A stretch of 34,105 nucleotides of DNA, taken from Flavobacteriales bacterium UBA2426 (GTDB lineage Bacteria > Bacteroidota > Bacteroidia > Flavobacteriales_F > PHOS-HE28). Of the stretch, positions 7,470-14,581 are shown piece by piece. Positions within the stretch are counted from its first letter, which is position 1. Every line of letters begins with the position of its first letter. The translations under genes were made by a program, and so were the position numbers. The notes beneath the pieces were generated by a model. It had not been told where the DNA came from, ran no database searches, and saw nothing but the letters and a program-made list of their open reading frames with translations. The stretch is from assembly GCA_002342985.1 (NCBI GenBank), contig DDRC01000227.1, positions 4,007-38,111 on the forward strand, in the 5' to 3' direction.

Positions 7470-7814
7470 ATGCCCACTGCCTACACGGTCTATGTGATCG
7501 AGCTGAGCCGGAAGGTGTACACCGAGAACTGGAAGTTCCGAGCGGCCAATCCGCAGTACAACAGTGCACGCGAATGCCTCTACGTGGGCATGACGAGCAA
7601 GACGCCCCAGGAGCGCTTCGCGCAGCACAGAACCGGCGCGCTCAGCAAGAAGGGCCACGACCTCAGCAGCGCCATCGTGAAGAAGTACGGGCGGTACCTG
7701 CGCCCCAGCCTCTACCAGCACATCGGCCCGCTCAGCCGCGCCGAAGCGCTGGCCGTGGAGCGGGGCCTGGCGCTGGAGCTGCGGCGCAAGGGCTACGCGG
7801 TGTGGACGAATTGA
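7470..7814 (+). CDS. GIY-YIG-like domain protein
   Basis: A 114-residue protein that is almost entirely one GIY-YIG-like nuclease fold. The first strand is YTVYVIEL (residues 5-12) and, after an insertion, the second is CLYVGMTSKTPQERF with Arg49 in the helix position that is catalytic in the family. The helix AEALAVERGLALELRRKGYAV carries the conserved Glu. The usual GIY triplet is replaced by VYV, and the spacing between the two strands is longer than in UvrC or homing nucleases, as in small stand-alone GIY-YIG proteins of unknown role. Upstream in-frame ATGs exist (7344), but the sequence before 7470 has no domain character. It is divergent from the LytTR operon; no functional link is evident. 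Confidence 0.75.
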   Translation: MPTAYTVYVIELSRKVYTENWKFRAANPQYNSARECLYVGMTSKTPQERFAQHRTGALSKKGHDLSSAIVKKYGRYLRPSLYQHIGPLSRAEALAVERGLALELRRKGYAVWTN

Positions 7815-7959
7815 GGCGGGGCGCGTACCGTACCCGTGCTTGAGGCGCCGCCCTCCGCCCATCGTCGGGGTCCGTGCGGGGCTCGGTCCACCTTCACCAA
7901 CGGGTGCACCCGCTCACGGCCCATGCCAGGTGCGCACGAGCGCGGATGGATCGACTGCG

Positions 7960-8153
7960 GCCAGCGGTCGGTGGGCACCAGGCGCGGCCACCGTAGCCCG
8001 AGCACCAGTAGCAGCATGGCGTTGAGCACGCCTTCGATGTGGCTGCTTTGGCCCATGCGCGGGTTGGCCAAGGCGGGCACCCGCAGGCCGGTGAGCAGGC
8101 CGAACAGCAGCAGCCAGGCACCGGGGTGCCGCAGGCGGCGGGCCTGGTGGTCA
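7960..8153 (-). pseudogene. Remnant of a hydroxylaminobenzene-mutase-like membrane protein
   Basis: Read on the minus strand, the frame containing 8080 encodes AWLLLFGLLTGL followed by VPALANPRMGQSSHIEGVLN and AMLLLVLGLRWPRL. This closely resembles the N-terminal half of hydroxylaminobenzene mutase (HabB)-like proteins: membrane helix, ANPRMG.S.H.EGV, second helix. The only nearby ATG (8153, MTTRPAA) is in another frame, so a frameshift lies just after the start. Beyond WPRL the frame runs into arginine- and proline-rich sequence without the remaining membrane helices of the family, so the 3' half is missing or scrambled. This is a non-functional relic. Confidence 0.55.
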
Positions 8154-8349
8154 TGGCAGGGGGAGATTCATGAGAAGGCACTTCGGCGCAGGGTCGGGCC
8201 TCGGTGGCCTTGGGGCCTTGCCTGAGGACGATCAGAGTCTCATATGGCGGTTTCCCGTATCCTTGAATGACCTGGAGCGAGGAGGGGCGGCTCCTAGGGG
8301 TGAAGCAGGCCTTCCGTCTTTCGAACATATCCCCAGATCACCGAATACC
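8154..8349. other. Spacer before the haem-binding-domain gene
   Basis: No gene is supported here. A plus-strand frame open from 8170 runs into the next gene but has no recognisable content before 8350. An AT-richer patch just before 8350 could hold the promoter; no clear -7 element is visible. Confidence 0.35.
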
Positions 8350-8844
8350 ATGCGTCCACTCTTGAAGAAGATCCTCCTCGGCCTGCTGGGCCTGCTGCTC
8401 ATCGCCCAGTTCTTCCAACCGGACCGCTCCGCGCCGGCAGCCGACCCGGCGCTCGACATGCTGGTCATGACCGATGCACCGCAGGACATCCGTGATCTGG
8501 TGACCGGCGCCTGTTACGACTGCCACAGCTACACCACGGACTATCCTTGGTACGCCTACGTGTCCCCGATGAGCTTCATCGTGCAGGACCACATCAACGA
8601 GGGCCGCGAGCACCTCAACTTCAGCCTGTGGGACAAGTTCGCCACCGACAAGCACGCCCGTGAAGCGGGCAAGGAATTGGGGGAAGGCGAGATGCCCCCG
8701 GGCTACTATCGCCTGATGCACGGCCACGGCCGCATGGGCGATGCCGACAAGCAGAAACTGGTGGCCTGGTTCAATGCGAACCTGGGCAGTGTGGACGGTG
8801 GTGGTGGAGAGGCCACCGAGGCCGAGGAGGGCGAAGGGCATTGA
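8350..8844 (+). CDS. Haem-binding-domain protein (single CxxCH)
   Basis: A 164-residue envelope protein of the family annotated as haem-binding domain (PF14376-like). A membrane anchor or signal peptide (KKILLGLLGLLLIAQFF, residues 6-22) is followed by QPDRSAP, then a c-type haem motif C55-Y-D-C58-H59 (ACYDCHSY). The conserved segments YPWYAYVSPMSFIVQDHINE, LNFSLWD and GEMPPGYYRLMHGHG follow. Cys55 and Cys58 would bind haem covalently with His59 as axial ligand, so the protein should act in the periplasm, probably in electron transfer or haem handling; no partner gene is adjacent. The acidic and glycine-rich tail (GGGGEATEAEEGEGH) looks disordered. The start is the ATG immediately before the hydrophobic segment. 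A damaged paralogue is at 19370-19850. Confidence 0.88.
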   Translation: MRPLLKKILLGLLGLLLIAQFFQPDRSAPAADPALDMLVMTDAPQDIRDLVTGACYDCHSYTTDYPWYAYVSPMSFIVQDHINEGREHLNFSLWDKFATDKHAREAGKELGEGEMPPGYYRLMHGHGRMGDADKQKLVAWFNANLGSVDGGGGEATEAEEGEGH

Positions 8845-8849
8845 GCAGC

Positions 8850-8933
8850 GCTCAATTGCTCCACCGGATCCGCAGATACGCCGCGTTGCCGCGCACGTTC
8901 CAGTCCAAGCCGTTGTCGTTCCAGAACGATTGC
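8850..8933 (-). pseudogene. Orphan 3' end of an outer-membrane barrel gene
   Basis: These 84 bases match 11363-11446, the 3' end of the barrel gene, with three mismatches; similarity ends abruptly after them. Read on the minus strand they encode a final beta-strand, QSFWNDNGLDWNVRGNAAYL then RIRWSN and TGA. No rest of the gene precedes it. It is a fragment left by duplication, gene conversion or deletion of a paralogue. Confidence 0.75.
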
Positions 8934-8989
8934 GCAATGAAGCCCGGCTTGACGCGCCGATCGCTTCAAGAGCGCCTCATGTAACGATA

Positions 8990-9019
8990 ACGGGCGATGA
9001 CCGTTCTGCCATCGCCCGT
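8990..9019 (-). terminator. Perfect 10-bp stem-loop after the large BNR gene
   Basis: ACGGGCGATG (8990-8999) and CATCGCCCGT (9010-9019) form a perfect GC-rich stem with a 10-nt loop, 20 bp beyond the stop of the minus-strand BNR gene. A weak T-containing stretch follows on the minus strand. Confidence 0.55.
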
Positions 9020-9039
9020 CACCGGATTCAAGGACCTGC

Positions 9040-11127
9040 TCAATCCACCTTCACCACCCGCTGCACGTGCTCCCGGTCCTGTTGCCGGTTGCGGACGAAG
9101 TACAGGCCCTCGGGAAGCGCTGACGGGTCCAGTGTGGCCTGTGAGGCAGAGAACCGTTCAGCGAGCACCACGGCACCCAGCGCATCCAACACCTCGACCT
9201 GTTCCAAGGCGCCTCCATCGTCCATCCGCACATTGATCATGCCATTGGTCGGATTGGGCCAGAGCATCGGTGCGATCGACGCAGAGGCCTCTGGCACATC
9301 CGTGGAAATGTCGCCCCCACGTCCCCAAACGCCCTCGCGGTGCGTGCCCGCCAGCAGGCGGCCGTCGCTGGTGTTCAGGAAGCAGCGCACCGAGGTGCCC
9401 GTAGGCATGCCTTCGGATGCATCGGCCCAGGTGAGCCCGCCATCCGCACTGGCGTAAAGGCCGGGCACGGCGGCACCGGTCTGCGGCCAGCTTGCATCGA
9501 AGCCCGCGAAGAGCGAATCATTGTGGAAGGCGATCGCCCTGCAGTACATGCCGGCCGGTAGGCCGCTGTTGGCCGCCTGGAAGCTGTTGCCCCCATCCGT
9601 GCTGCGATAGAACTGTGTGTAGGCACCGCTCTTGGCGCTCACCACGAGCAGTCCCGGTCGGGAGGCCATGGCCTCGATCTGCAGCACGCCGCTCAGCCCG
9701 TTGAGCACCGTCCAGGTGTTGCCATTGGTGGTGCGCTGCAGTCCGCTCGTGGTGCCGGCGTAGAGCGCGCCATCCGCAACGTGCAGTGCCGTGACCAGGC
9801 TGGGGGATGGAATCGACTGCCAGGTGAGGCCCTCGTCCACACTGCGGAAGATGCCGTCCCCATAGGTGCTGGCGTACAGCGCACTGTTCCAGGCCACGAT
9901 CGCGGTCACATCGCCCGAAGGTCCGTTCTGCAGGAGGTTGGTCCACGTGAGGCCGTTGTCGGTGCTGCGGTACATGTTCAGCTGCGCACTGGCCAGCAGG
10001 AATTCCTCGCCGGCATACAGGGCGTCGAAATTCAGTTCCACGGCCAGCCCGGCATTGCGTGGTTGCCAGGTGAGGCCGCCGTCGGTGCTCATGTGCACCC
10101 CTTCGCTCTGTCCCGCCTCCGTATTGCGCGTGGTGGCGAACAGGCGGTCACCGGCATCCACCATGGTCACCAAACTGGTGTGTGGGATGCCGCCATCGGT
10201 GTGGCTCCACTGGGGCGTTGTGCCGGTGCCGCGCCAGATACCTCGGTTGGTGGCCAGCAGCAGGTCTCCGCCGCTGCGCACCAGGGTGTGGGGAAGCAGG
10301 GAAGGCGCCAGGCCCTGTGACATCAGGGTCCAAGTGAGCCCGCCATCCGTGCTGCGGCGAACGCCGCCGTAGGGGTTGATGCCCAGGTGCACCGTGTCGC
10401 CCTCCACCAGCATGGCCATGCCCTGCCAGCTTCCCACCGGCGCGCTGTGGGGCACGGTGGGGGTCCAGCTCTGGCCGTGGTCCGTGCTGCGGAACACCCC
10501 ATGCTGGTTGGTGGTGAGCAACTGGTAGTCCGCATTGCCCGCGATGCGCAATGCACTGACGAAGTTGGGCAGACCGCTCATTAGGTTGGTCCAGCTATTC
10601 CCTTGGTCATTGGTCTGGAACAGCATGCCTGCGCCGATGCTGTACAGGTAGGTACCGTCGCTGCCCAGGTGCTGCATGAAGCTGCCTAGCTGGTCGTTCG
10701 GGTCGGCGTCCGTCCAGCTCTGTCCGCCGTTGCAGCTGCGGCGCACACCGCTGTTGTCATTCACGCTGTAGAAGCAGCCGTTGTGCCAGATCAGGTCGTT
10801 CACGGCGGTCACGTCAACCGACTGCCAGCTGGCGCCGCCGTTAATGCTCCGGAAGACCCCGTGGGAGTAGCCGCCCACGATAATTACGCTGCCGTTGGAG
10901 GCGAGGCTGTTGAAGAAGGCCTCGGGCAGACCGGTCACCAGCACCCAATCGGTACCATCGCTGCTCTGATAGAGACCGTGCTCGGTGGCCGCGAAGTGGG
11001 TGCCGACGTGCACCACAAGGTCCATTACCGTGCCCCCGTTAGGGCCGTTGAAACGCTGCCAAACGGCCTGCGCGGTGGTGAGGAGGAGGGAGGAGAGAAC
11101 GAGAAGAAGGGATCGGAAGCCGTGCAT
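9040..11127 (-). CDS. Secreted T9SS protein with about twelve BNR/Asp-box repeats
   Basis: A 695-residue exported protein. Residues 1-21 (MHGFRSLLLVLSSLLLTTAQA) are a signal peptide. About twelve Asp-box motifs of the form S/T-x-D-x-G-x-T/S-W follow (RSINGGASWQS, RSTDHGQSWTP, RSTDGGLTWTL, RSVDEGLTWQS, ASADGGLTWAD), indicating sialidase- or sortilin-like beta-propeller blades, probably more than one propeller. The last ~80 residues are a T9SS type A sorting domain (LWPNPTNGMINVRMDDG ... GLYFVRNRQQ ... VVKVD). It should be carried through the outer membrane by the type IX system and anchored or released at the surface. No enzymatic residues are evident, so adhesion or binding is as likely as catalysis. 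It lies downstream of the barrel gene, separated by 237 bp, and is probably transcribed separately. Confidence 0.9.
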   Translation of the reverse strand: MHGFRSLLLVLSSLLLTTAQAVWQRFNGPNGGTVMDLVVHVGTHFAATEHGLYQSSDGTDWVLVTGLPEAFFNSLASNGSVIIVGGYSHGVFRSINGGASWQSVDVTAVNDLIWHNGCFYSVNDNSGVRRSCNGGQSWTDADPNDQLGSFMQHLGSDGTYLYSIGAGMLFQTNDQGNSWTNLMSGLPNFVSALRIAGNADYQLLTTNQHGVFRSTDHGQSWTPTVPHSAPVGSWQGMAMLVEGDTVHLGINPYGGVRRSTDGGLTWTLMSQGLAPSLLPHTLVRSGGDLLLATNRGIWRGTGTTPQWSHTDGGIPHTSLVTMVDAGDRLFATTRNTEAGQSEGVHMSTDGGLTWQPRNAGLAVELNFDALYAGEEFLLASAQLNMYRSTDNGLTWTNLLQNGPSGDVTAIVAWNSALYASTYGDGIFRSVDEGLTWQSIPSPSLVTALHVADGALYAGTTSGLQRTTNGNTWTVLNGLSGVLQIEAMASRPGLLVVSAKSGAYTQFYRSTDGGNSFQAANSGLPAGMYCRAIAFHNDSLFAGFDASWPQTGAAVPGLYASADGGLTWADASEGMPTGTSVRCFLNTSDGRLLAGTHREGVWGRGGDISTDVPEASASIAPMLWPNPTNGMINVRMDDGGALEQVEVLDALGAVVLAERFSASQATLDPSALPEGLYFVRNRQQDREHVQRVVKVD

Positions 11128-11364
11128 GTTCGTGTTGCGTTCGTGTCATGGCCACGGCAATAGGCCATGGCAGGTACGGGACGCAAAGCTCCCCCGGCTG
11201 TTACAGGCGTGAAGGCCCATGCCGGATGGGGCGGCAGCATGAAGCCGACGAAACGGGTGAATGCGGTGATGGAACGGCGGGGCAGGAGTACGGCTCCCGG
11301 CTCGATCGGGAAGCAGCCGCATGGATGCGCGACCGCGGACGCGGATCAACCCCGATGGAGGGGC
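11128..11364. promoter_or_regulatory. Spacer with inverted and direct repeats upstream of the BNR gene
   Basis: No gene is seen. CATGGCC (11147-11153) and GGCCATG (11163-11169) form an inverted repeat about 20 bp before the start, and TTCGTGT occurs twice 11 bp apart (11129-11135, 11140-11146). These are operator-like, but no clear -7 element is visible. Confidence 0.35.
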
Positions 11365-12633
11365 TCAATAGCTCCACCGGATCCGCAGATACGCCGCATT
11401 GCCGCGCACGTTCCAGTCCAGGCCGTTGTCGTTCCAGAACGATTGCACGGTGAGGTCCAGGTCGAAGCTGGTGGCCACGTTCCAGGTGAAGGTGGGGAAG
11501 AGCACCGCGGTGTTGAGGTGCGGGCTGTAGAGCACGGCCACGTTCATGCCGGTGATGGGCGAGAAGGCCTTGTTGGCCCCGGCGAAGAAGGTGTGCTCGA
11601 AGGGGAGGAGTTGCTTGGCGCTGAGCGGCAGGCTTAATAGCGGGTTGGTGAAGTCGCGCGCCGAGTTGCCCAGTGAGTTGTAGAGATACGAGGCGCTGAG
11701 GTACCAGGTGCCGCCGAAGGTGCGGTCGGCCATCAGTGAGGCGGTGAACACGCCGGTGCTGTCCATCGGCTTGTCCTTGGGCAGGAACCAGGAGGCCTCG
11801 CCCTTGAAGCCGGCGTCCTTGATGTGGCCCGCCCAACCGCCGCCCAGCACGAGGTCCGTGTGGTAGAGGCCCGCCAGCACCTGGTAGTCGTACTTGCGCC
11901 GGTTGAACTTGTAGAGCGCGGCACCGATGTGATCGTCCGGACCGTTGCCGCGTGCGTAGGCCACCTCCAGCGTCCGCTCCGACGACGGGAACCAGAGTGC
12001 CCGAACCGCGTCACTGCCAGGACGCTCCTCGTAGTCGAAGTCCAGGTAGTTGAAGGCGTTGAAGAGGTCGTTGGGGTTCCACACGTTGTTGATGCCCCAG
12101 TTGATGCGCTGGCGTCCGATGTGGGCCTCCCACTTCTCACGTCGGTGGCTCAGCACAGCGCGGTCGAAGGTTGTGAGCAGCACAGCCCCGGGCTCATCCA
12201 CCCATAGCACGCTCATGCGCACACGTCCGGTATCCACGTCCACTATGGTCCCGAATTCGGGCTGCAGCTTCACGGCCTCGCCGTAGAAGAAGCGGTTGCG
12301 CATGCCGACCTTCAACGTGGTGTGGCGTGTCAGTTCGGCCTGCAGGTTCAGGCGGTGGTGGAAGAGCTCGTTGGTGACGAGCTGGTCGATGTCGTTCACC
12401 CAGCTGGCGCCGTGCAGGAATTTCAGGTATCCGCTGGCCTGCAAGGAGGGTTTGAAGGCGGTGGTGTCCTGGGCGGAGACCGCGAGGGGCGCGAAGAGGA
12501 ACGGCAGAGCCGCGAAGAGAAATGCGGGCAACCACAGAGGCACAGAGGGCACAGAGAGAATGCACAGTTGCCGCTTCAATGATCGAACCTGAAGCGTGCA
12601 TGCTGCAGCTCTTGTTGCGCTCCGCATTCCCAT
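11365..12633 (-). CDS. Outer-membrane beta-barrel protein, DUF1302/porin-like
   Basis: A 422-residue protein with a hydrophobic N-terminal region ending AVSAQ (signal peptide), followed by alternating amphipathic strands and ending in an aromatic-terminated strand (YLRIRWSY), as outer-membrane barrels do. The segment GRQRINWGINNVWNPNDLFN resembles DUF1302-type barrels that accompany envelope lipid-transport genes. It starts 36 bp after the LolD-like ATPase gene on the same strand and is probably the outer-membrane component of that cassette. The N-terminus is odd: residues about 24-34 (CILSVPSVPLW) are encoded by a dispersed CACAGAG repeat (12531-12562), so the original start may have been replaced; a GTG or TTG within the repeat is an alternative start. 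Its 3' end is duplicated at 8850-8933. Confidence 0.75.
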   Translation of the reverse strand: MGMRSATRAAACTLQVRSLKRQLCILSVPSVPLWLPAFLFAALPFLFAPLAVSAQDTTAFKPSLQASGYLKFLHGASWVNDIDQLVTNELFHHRLNLQAELTRHTTLKVGMRNRFFYGEAVKLQPEFGTIVDVDTGRVRMSVLWVDEPGAVLLTTFDRAVLSHRREKWEAHIGRQRINWGINNVWNPNDLFNAFNYLDFDYEERPGSDAVRALWFPSSERTLEVAYARGNGPDDHIGAALYKFNRRKYDYQVLAGLYHTDLVLGGGWAGHIKDAGFKGEASWFLPKDKPMDSTGVFTASLMADRTFGGTWYLSASYLYNSLGNSARDFTNPLLSLPLSAKQLLPFEHTFFAGANKAFSPITGMNVAVLYSPHLNTAVLFPTFTWNVATSFDLDLTVQSFWNDNGLDWNVRGNAAYLRIRWSY

Positions 12634-12663
12634 GCTCCGTGCCCTCTGTGTCTCTGTGGTGAG
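12531..12663. repeat. Inverted pair of CACAGAG-type dispersed repeats around a hairpin
   Basis: The plus strand at 12531-12562 reads ACCACAGAGGCACAGAGGGC and onward; 12634-12663 is its near-perfect reverse complement (GTGCCCTCTGTGTCTCTGTG within it). Between them CGCTTCA (12572-12578) and TGAAGCG (12590-12596) form a further hairpin. The whole resembles a small palindromic mobile or REP-like element. I recall this short sequence being dispersed in many bacterial genomes, but I cannot search for it here. Confidence 0.6.
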
Positions 12664-12669
12664 TTGGGC

Positions 12670-13371
12670 TTATGCGTTCACCTTGTCATCCACCACCTTC
12701 CCGTCCTCCAGGGTGATCACCCGTCGTGCCCGCTCGATCACGCGCTGGTCGTGGGTGGAGAAGAGGAAGGTGATGTGCTCCTCGGCGTTGAGCTGCGCCA
12801 TGGTGTCCAGCAGCTTGAAGGCGGCTGCGGAATCGAGGTTGGCGGTGGGCTCGTCGGCCAAGATGAACTGCGGCTTGGGGGCCAGCGCACGCGCCACGGC
12901 CACACGCTGCTGCTGCCCGCCGCTGAGCTCGTTGGGGCGCTTGTCGGCCTTGTCCCAGAGGCCCATGCCGCGCAGCAGCTCGTCCACACGGGCATCGATC
13001 TCCTTCCGCGGACGCCCCTGAAGAAGCATCGTGAACTCGATGTTCTCCCGCGCGGTGAACACGGGGATGAGGTTGTAGCTCTGGAACACGAAGCCGATGT
13101 TGCGCAGGCGGAAGTCGATCAGCTGGTTGTCGTTGAGCGTGCCGATGTCGAGCCCGTTCACCACCACGCGCCCGCTGGTGGGGCGGTCCAGCCCGCCGAT
13201 CATGTTCAGCACGGTGGTCTTGCCGCTGCCGCTGGGCCCGCGCAGCGCCACGAACTCGCCGCGCTCGATGTGCAGATGCACCCCGTTCACCGCATGCACG
13301 GGGATCTTGTCCTGGTCGTAGGTCTTCACCAGTTCGTGGGCGTCGATGACGACGTTCTCTCCGTGCTTCAT
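12670..13371 (-). CDS. LolD/MacB-type ABC transporter ATP-binding protein
   Basis: A 233-residue cytoplasmic ATPase. Walker A is GPSGSGKT (residues 45-52), the signature LSGGQQQR precedes Walker B and the catalytic Glu in FILADEPTANLD, and a switch His lies in FLFSTHDQRV. The domain order and the H/E-rich N-terminal strand (VHAVNGVHLHIERGEF) are those of the LolD/MacB group, which drives FtsX-like permeases that move substrates out of the inner-membrane outer leaflet rather than across the membrane. It overlaps the upstream permease gene as ATGA (13368-13371) and so is translationally coupled. It should power the two permeases encoded directly upstream. Length is normal. Confidence 0.95.
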   Translation of the reverse strand: MKHGENVVIDAHELVKTYDQDKIPVHAVNGVHLHIERGEFVALRGPSGSGKTTVLNMIGGLDRPTSGRVVVNGLDIGTLNDNQLIDFRLRNIGFVFQSYNLIPVFTARENIEFTMLLQGRPRKEIDARVDELLRGMGLWDKADKRPNELSGGQQQRVAVARALAPKPQFILADEPTANLDSAAAFKLLDTMAQLNAEEHITFLFSTHDQRVIERARRVITLEDGKVVDDKVNA

Positions 13372-14579
13372 TTCCGGATGGCTTCCGCCGCGTTGAGTCT
13401 CAGGGCCCGGATGGCCGGGTAGATCGCTGAGAGGAGCGAGATGGCCACCACCATGGCGAGAATGACAAGGGCCTGGTAGAGCTTCATCGAAGGGAACACG
13501 TGCGGGTCATATCCGAACTGGGTGGCTGTCTCGCCCCAGGTCCGCAGGTTGATGCCCTTGTTCGCGCCCCAGCCGATGGCGATGGCGGAGAGCAGCGCGC
13601 CCACCGGCACACCCGCCATCACCACGAGCAGGGTCTCCAGCACCACCATGCCGAAGATGCGCGCGCGGCCCATGCCCACGGCCATCAGCATCCCGATCTC
13701 GCGCGTTCGCTCCAGCACGGCCATCAGCATGGTGTTCACCAGGCCGAAGGCGAGCGCGAGGAAGATGATGCCCAGCAGCACGAACATCATCTGGTCGAAG
13801 GTGCCCACGAGGATCCGCATCTCCGGGCTCAGCTCGGACCAGCCGCGCACCAGCAGGCCGGGCAGCGCGGCGCGCAGGGCGGCCACCTCGGGCCCCACGG
13901 CCTCGCTGTGGTCGAGCAGCACGGCGATCTCGTGCACTTCGTCGCCGAGGCCCAGCATCTCCGCGGCATCGCTGCGGGTGATGTAGGCGTTGGCATCATC
14001 GCGCGGACCGTTGATGGTGCCGTAAATGCCGATCACGCGGAAGGCGCCGCTCACGATGTCCCCACCGGGCCCCTGGGCCATCACCACCACCTTGCCGCGC
14101 AGCTTCACCTTCAGTTGGCGGGCCACCTTGGCGCTGATGAGGATGCCGTGGCGCCGCTCCGCGCTGAACCAGTCGCCCTCCTTCAGCGCGCTGCGCAGGC
14201 CGGTGGTGGCGTCCTCGCGGTCGGGGTCCACGCCGTTGATGCGCAGGCCGGTGCTGCCGGTGGGGGATTGCAGCATGCCGGGGAAGGCCATGCGCGGGGC
14301 CACACTGCGCACATGCGGGCGCTGCTCCAGCATCTGCACCAAGCTGTCGGCCTGCGGGATGCGGAACACGGGGTCCTGGTCGGCGATGTAGTCGGGGTGG
14401 TGCATTTGGACGTGCGAGGTCTCGTGCCGCACCACGCTGGCGATGCGCTGCTCGATGAGGCCTTGGTAGAAGGCCATGAGGAAGGCCGAGGCGAAGAGGC
14501 CGATGGCCACGGCGGCCACGATGATGCCGCTGCGTCCGGGGTGGCGCCACACGTTGCGCCAGGCGAGCTTCAGCAGCAT
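13368..14579 (-). CDS. FtsX/LolE-like ABC permease (second of pair)
   Basis: A 403-residue inner-membrane permease. After LLKLAWRNVWRHPGRSGIIV, the cytoplasmic start typical of the MacB/LolCE group, there is one transmembrane helix, a periplasmic domain of about 220 residues, and three C-terminal helices forming the FtsX domain (MMFVLLGIIFLALAFGLVNT, ERTREIGMLMAVGMGRARIF coupling segment, LSAIYPAIRAL). The ATG at 14579 lies 2 nt after the stop of the preceding permease and overlaps the ATPase start downstream, so the three genes form one tight unit. An upstream in-frame start (14792) is rejected because it lies in the preceding gene. Probably heterodimerises with the other permease. Confidence 0.93.
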   Translation of the reverse strand: MLLKLAWRNVWRHPGRSGIIVAAVAIGLFASAFLMAFYQGLIEQRIASVVRHETSHVQMHHPDYIADQDPVFRIPQADSLVQMLEQRPHVRSVAPRMAFPGMLQSPTGSTGLRINGVDPDREDATTGLRSALKEGDWFSAERRHGILISAKVARQLKVKLRGKVVVMAQGPGGDIVSGAFRVIGIYGTINGPRDDANAYITRSDAAEMLGLGDEVHEIAVLLDHSEAVGPEVAALRAALPGLLVRGWSELSPEMRILVGTFDQMMFVLLGIIFLALAFGLVNTMLMAVLERTREIGMLMAVGMGRARIFGMVVLETLLVVMAGVPVGALLSAIAIGWGANKGINLRTWGETATQFGYDPHVFPSMKLYQALVILAMVVAISLLSAIYPAIRALRLNAAEAIRK

Positions 14580-14581
14580 GG

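Noticed and set aside
5516..7843. 775-codon plus-strand frame opposite the sensor kinase
   Set aside because: Antisense shadow; the minus strand encodes the kinase with all catalytic boxes and the true plus-strand gene (7470-7814) is in another frame.
9380..11000. Regularly recurring short similar sequences suggesting a repeat or CRISPR-like array
   Set aside because: They encode the Asp-box motifs of the BNR protein, vary at wobble positions and are in frame.
11217..11242. CCATG and GCATG 21 bp apart upstream of the large BNR gene, similar to the LytTR-type pair
   Set aside because: One copy deviates at the core, flanking bases do not align and the distance to the start is 90 rather than 45 bp; probably chance.
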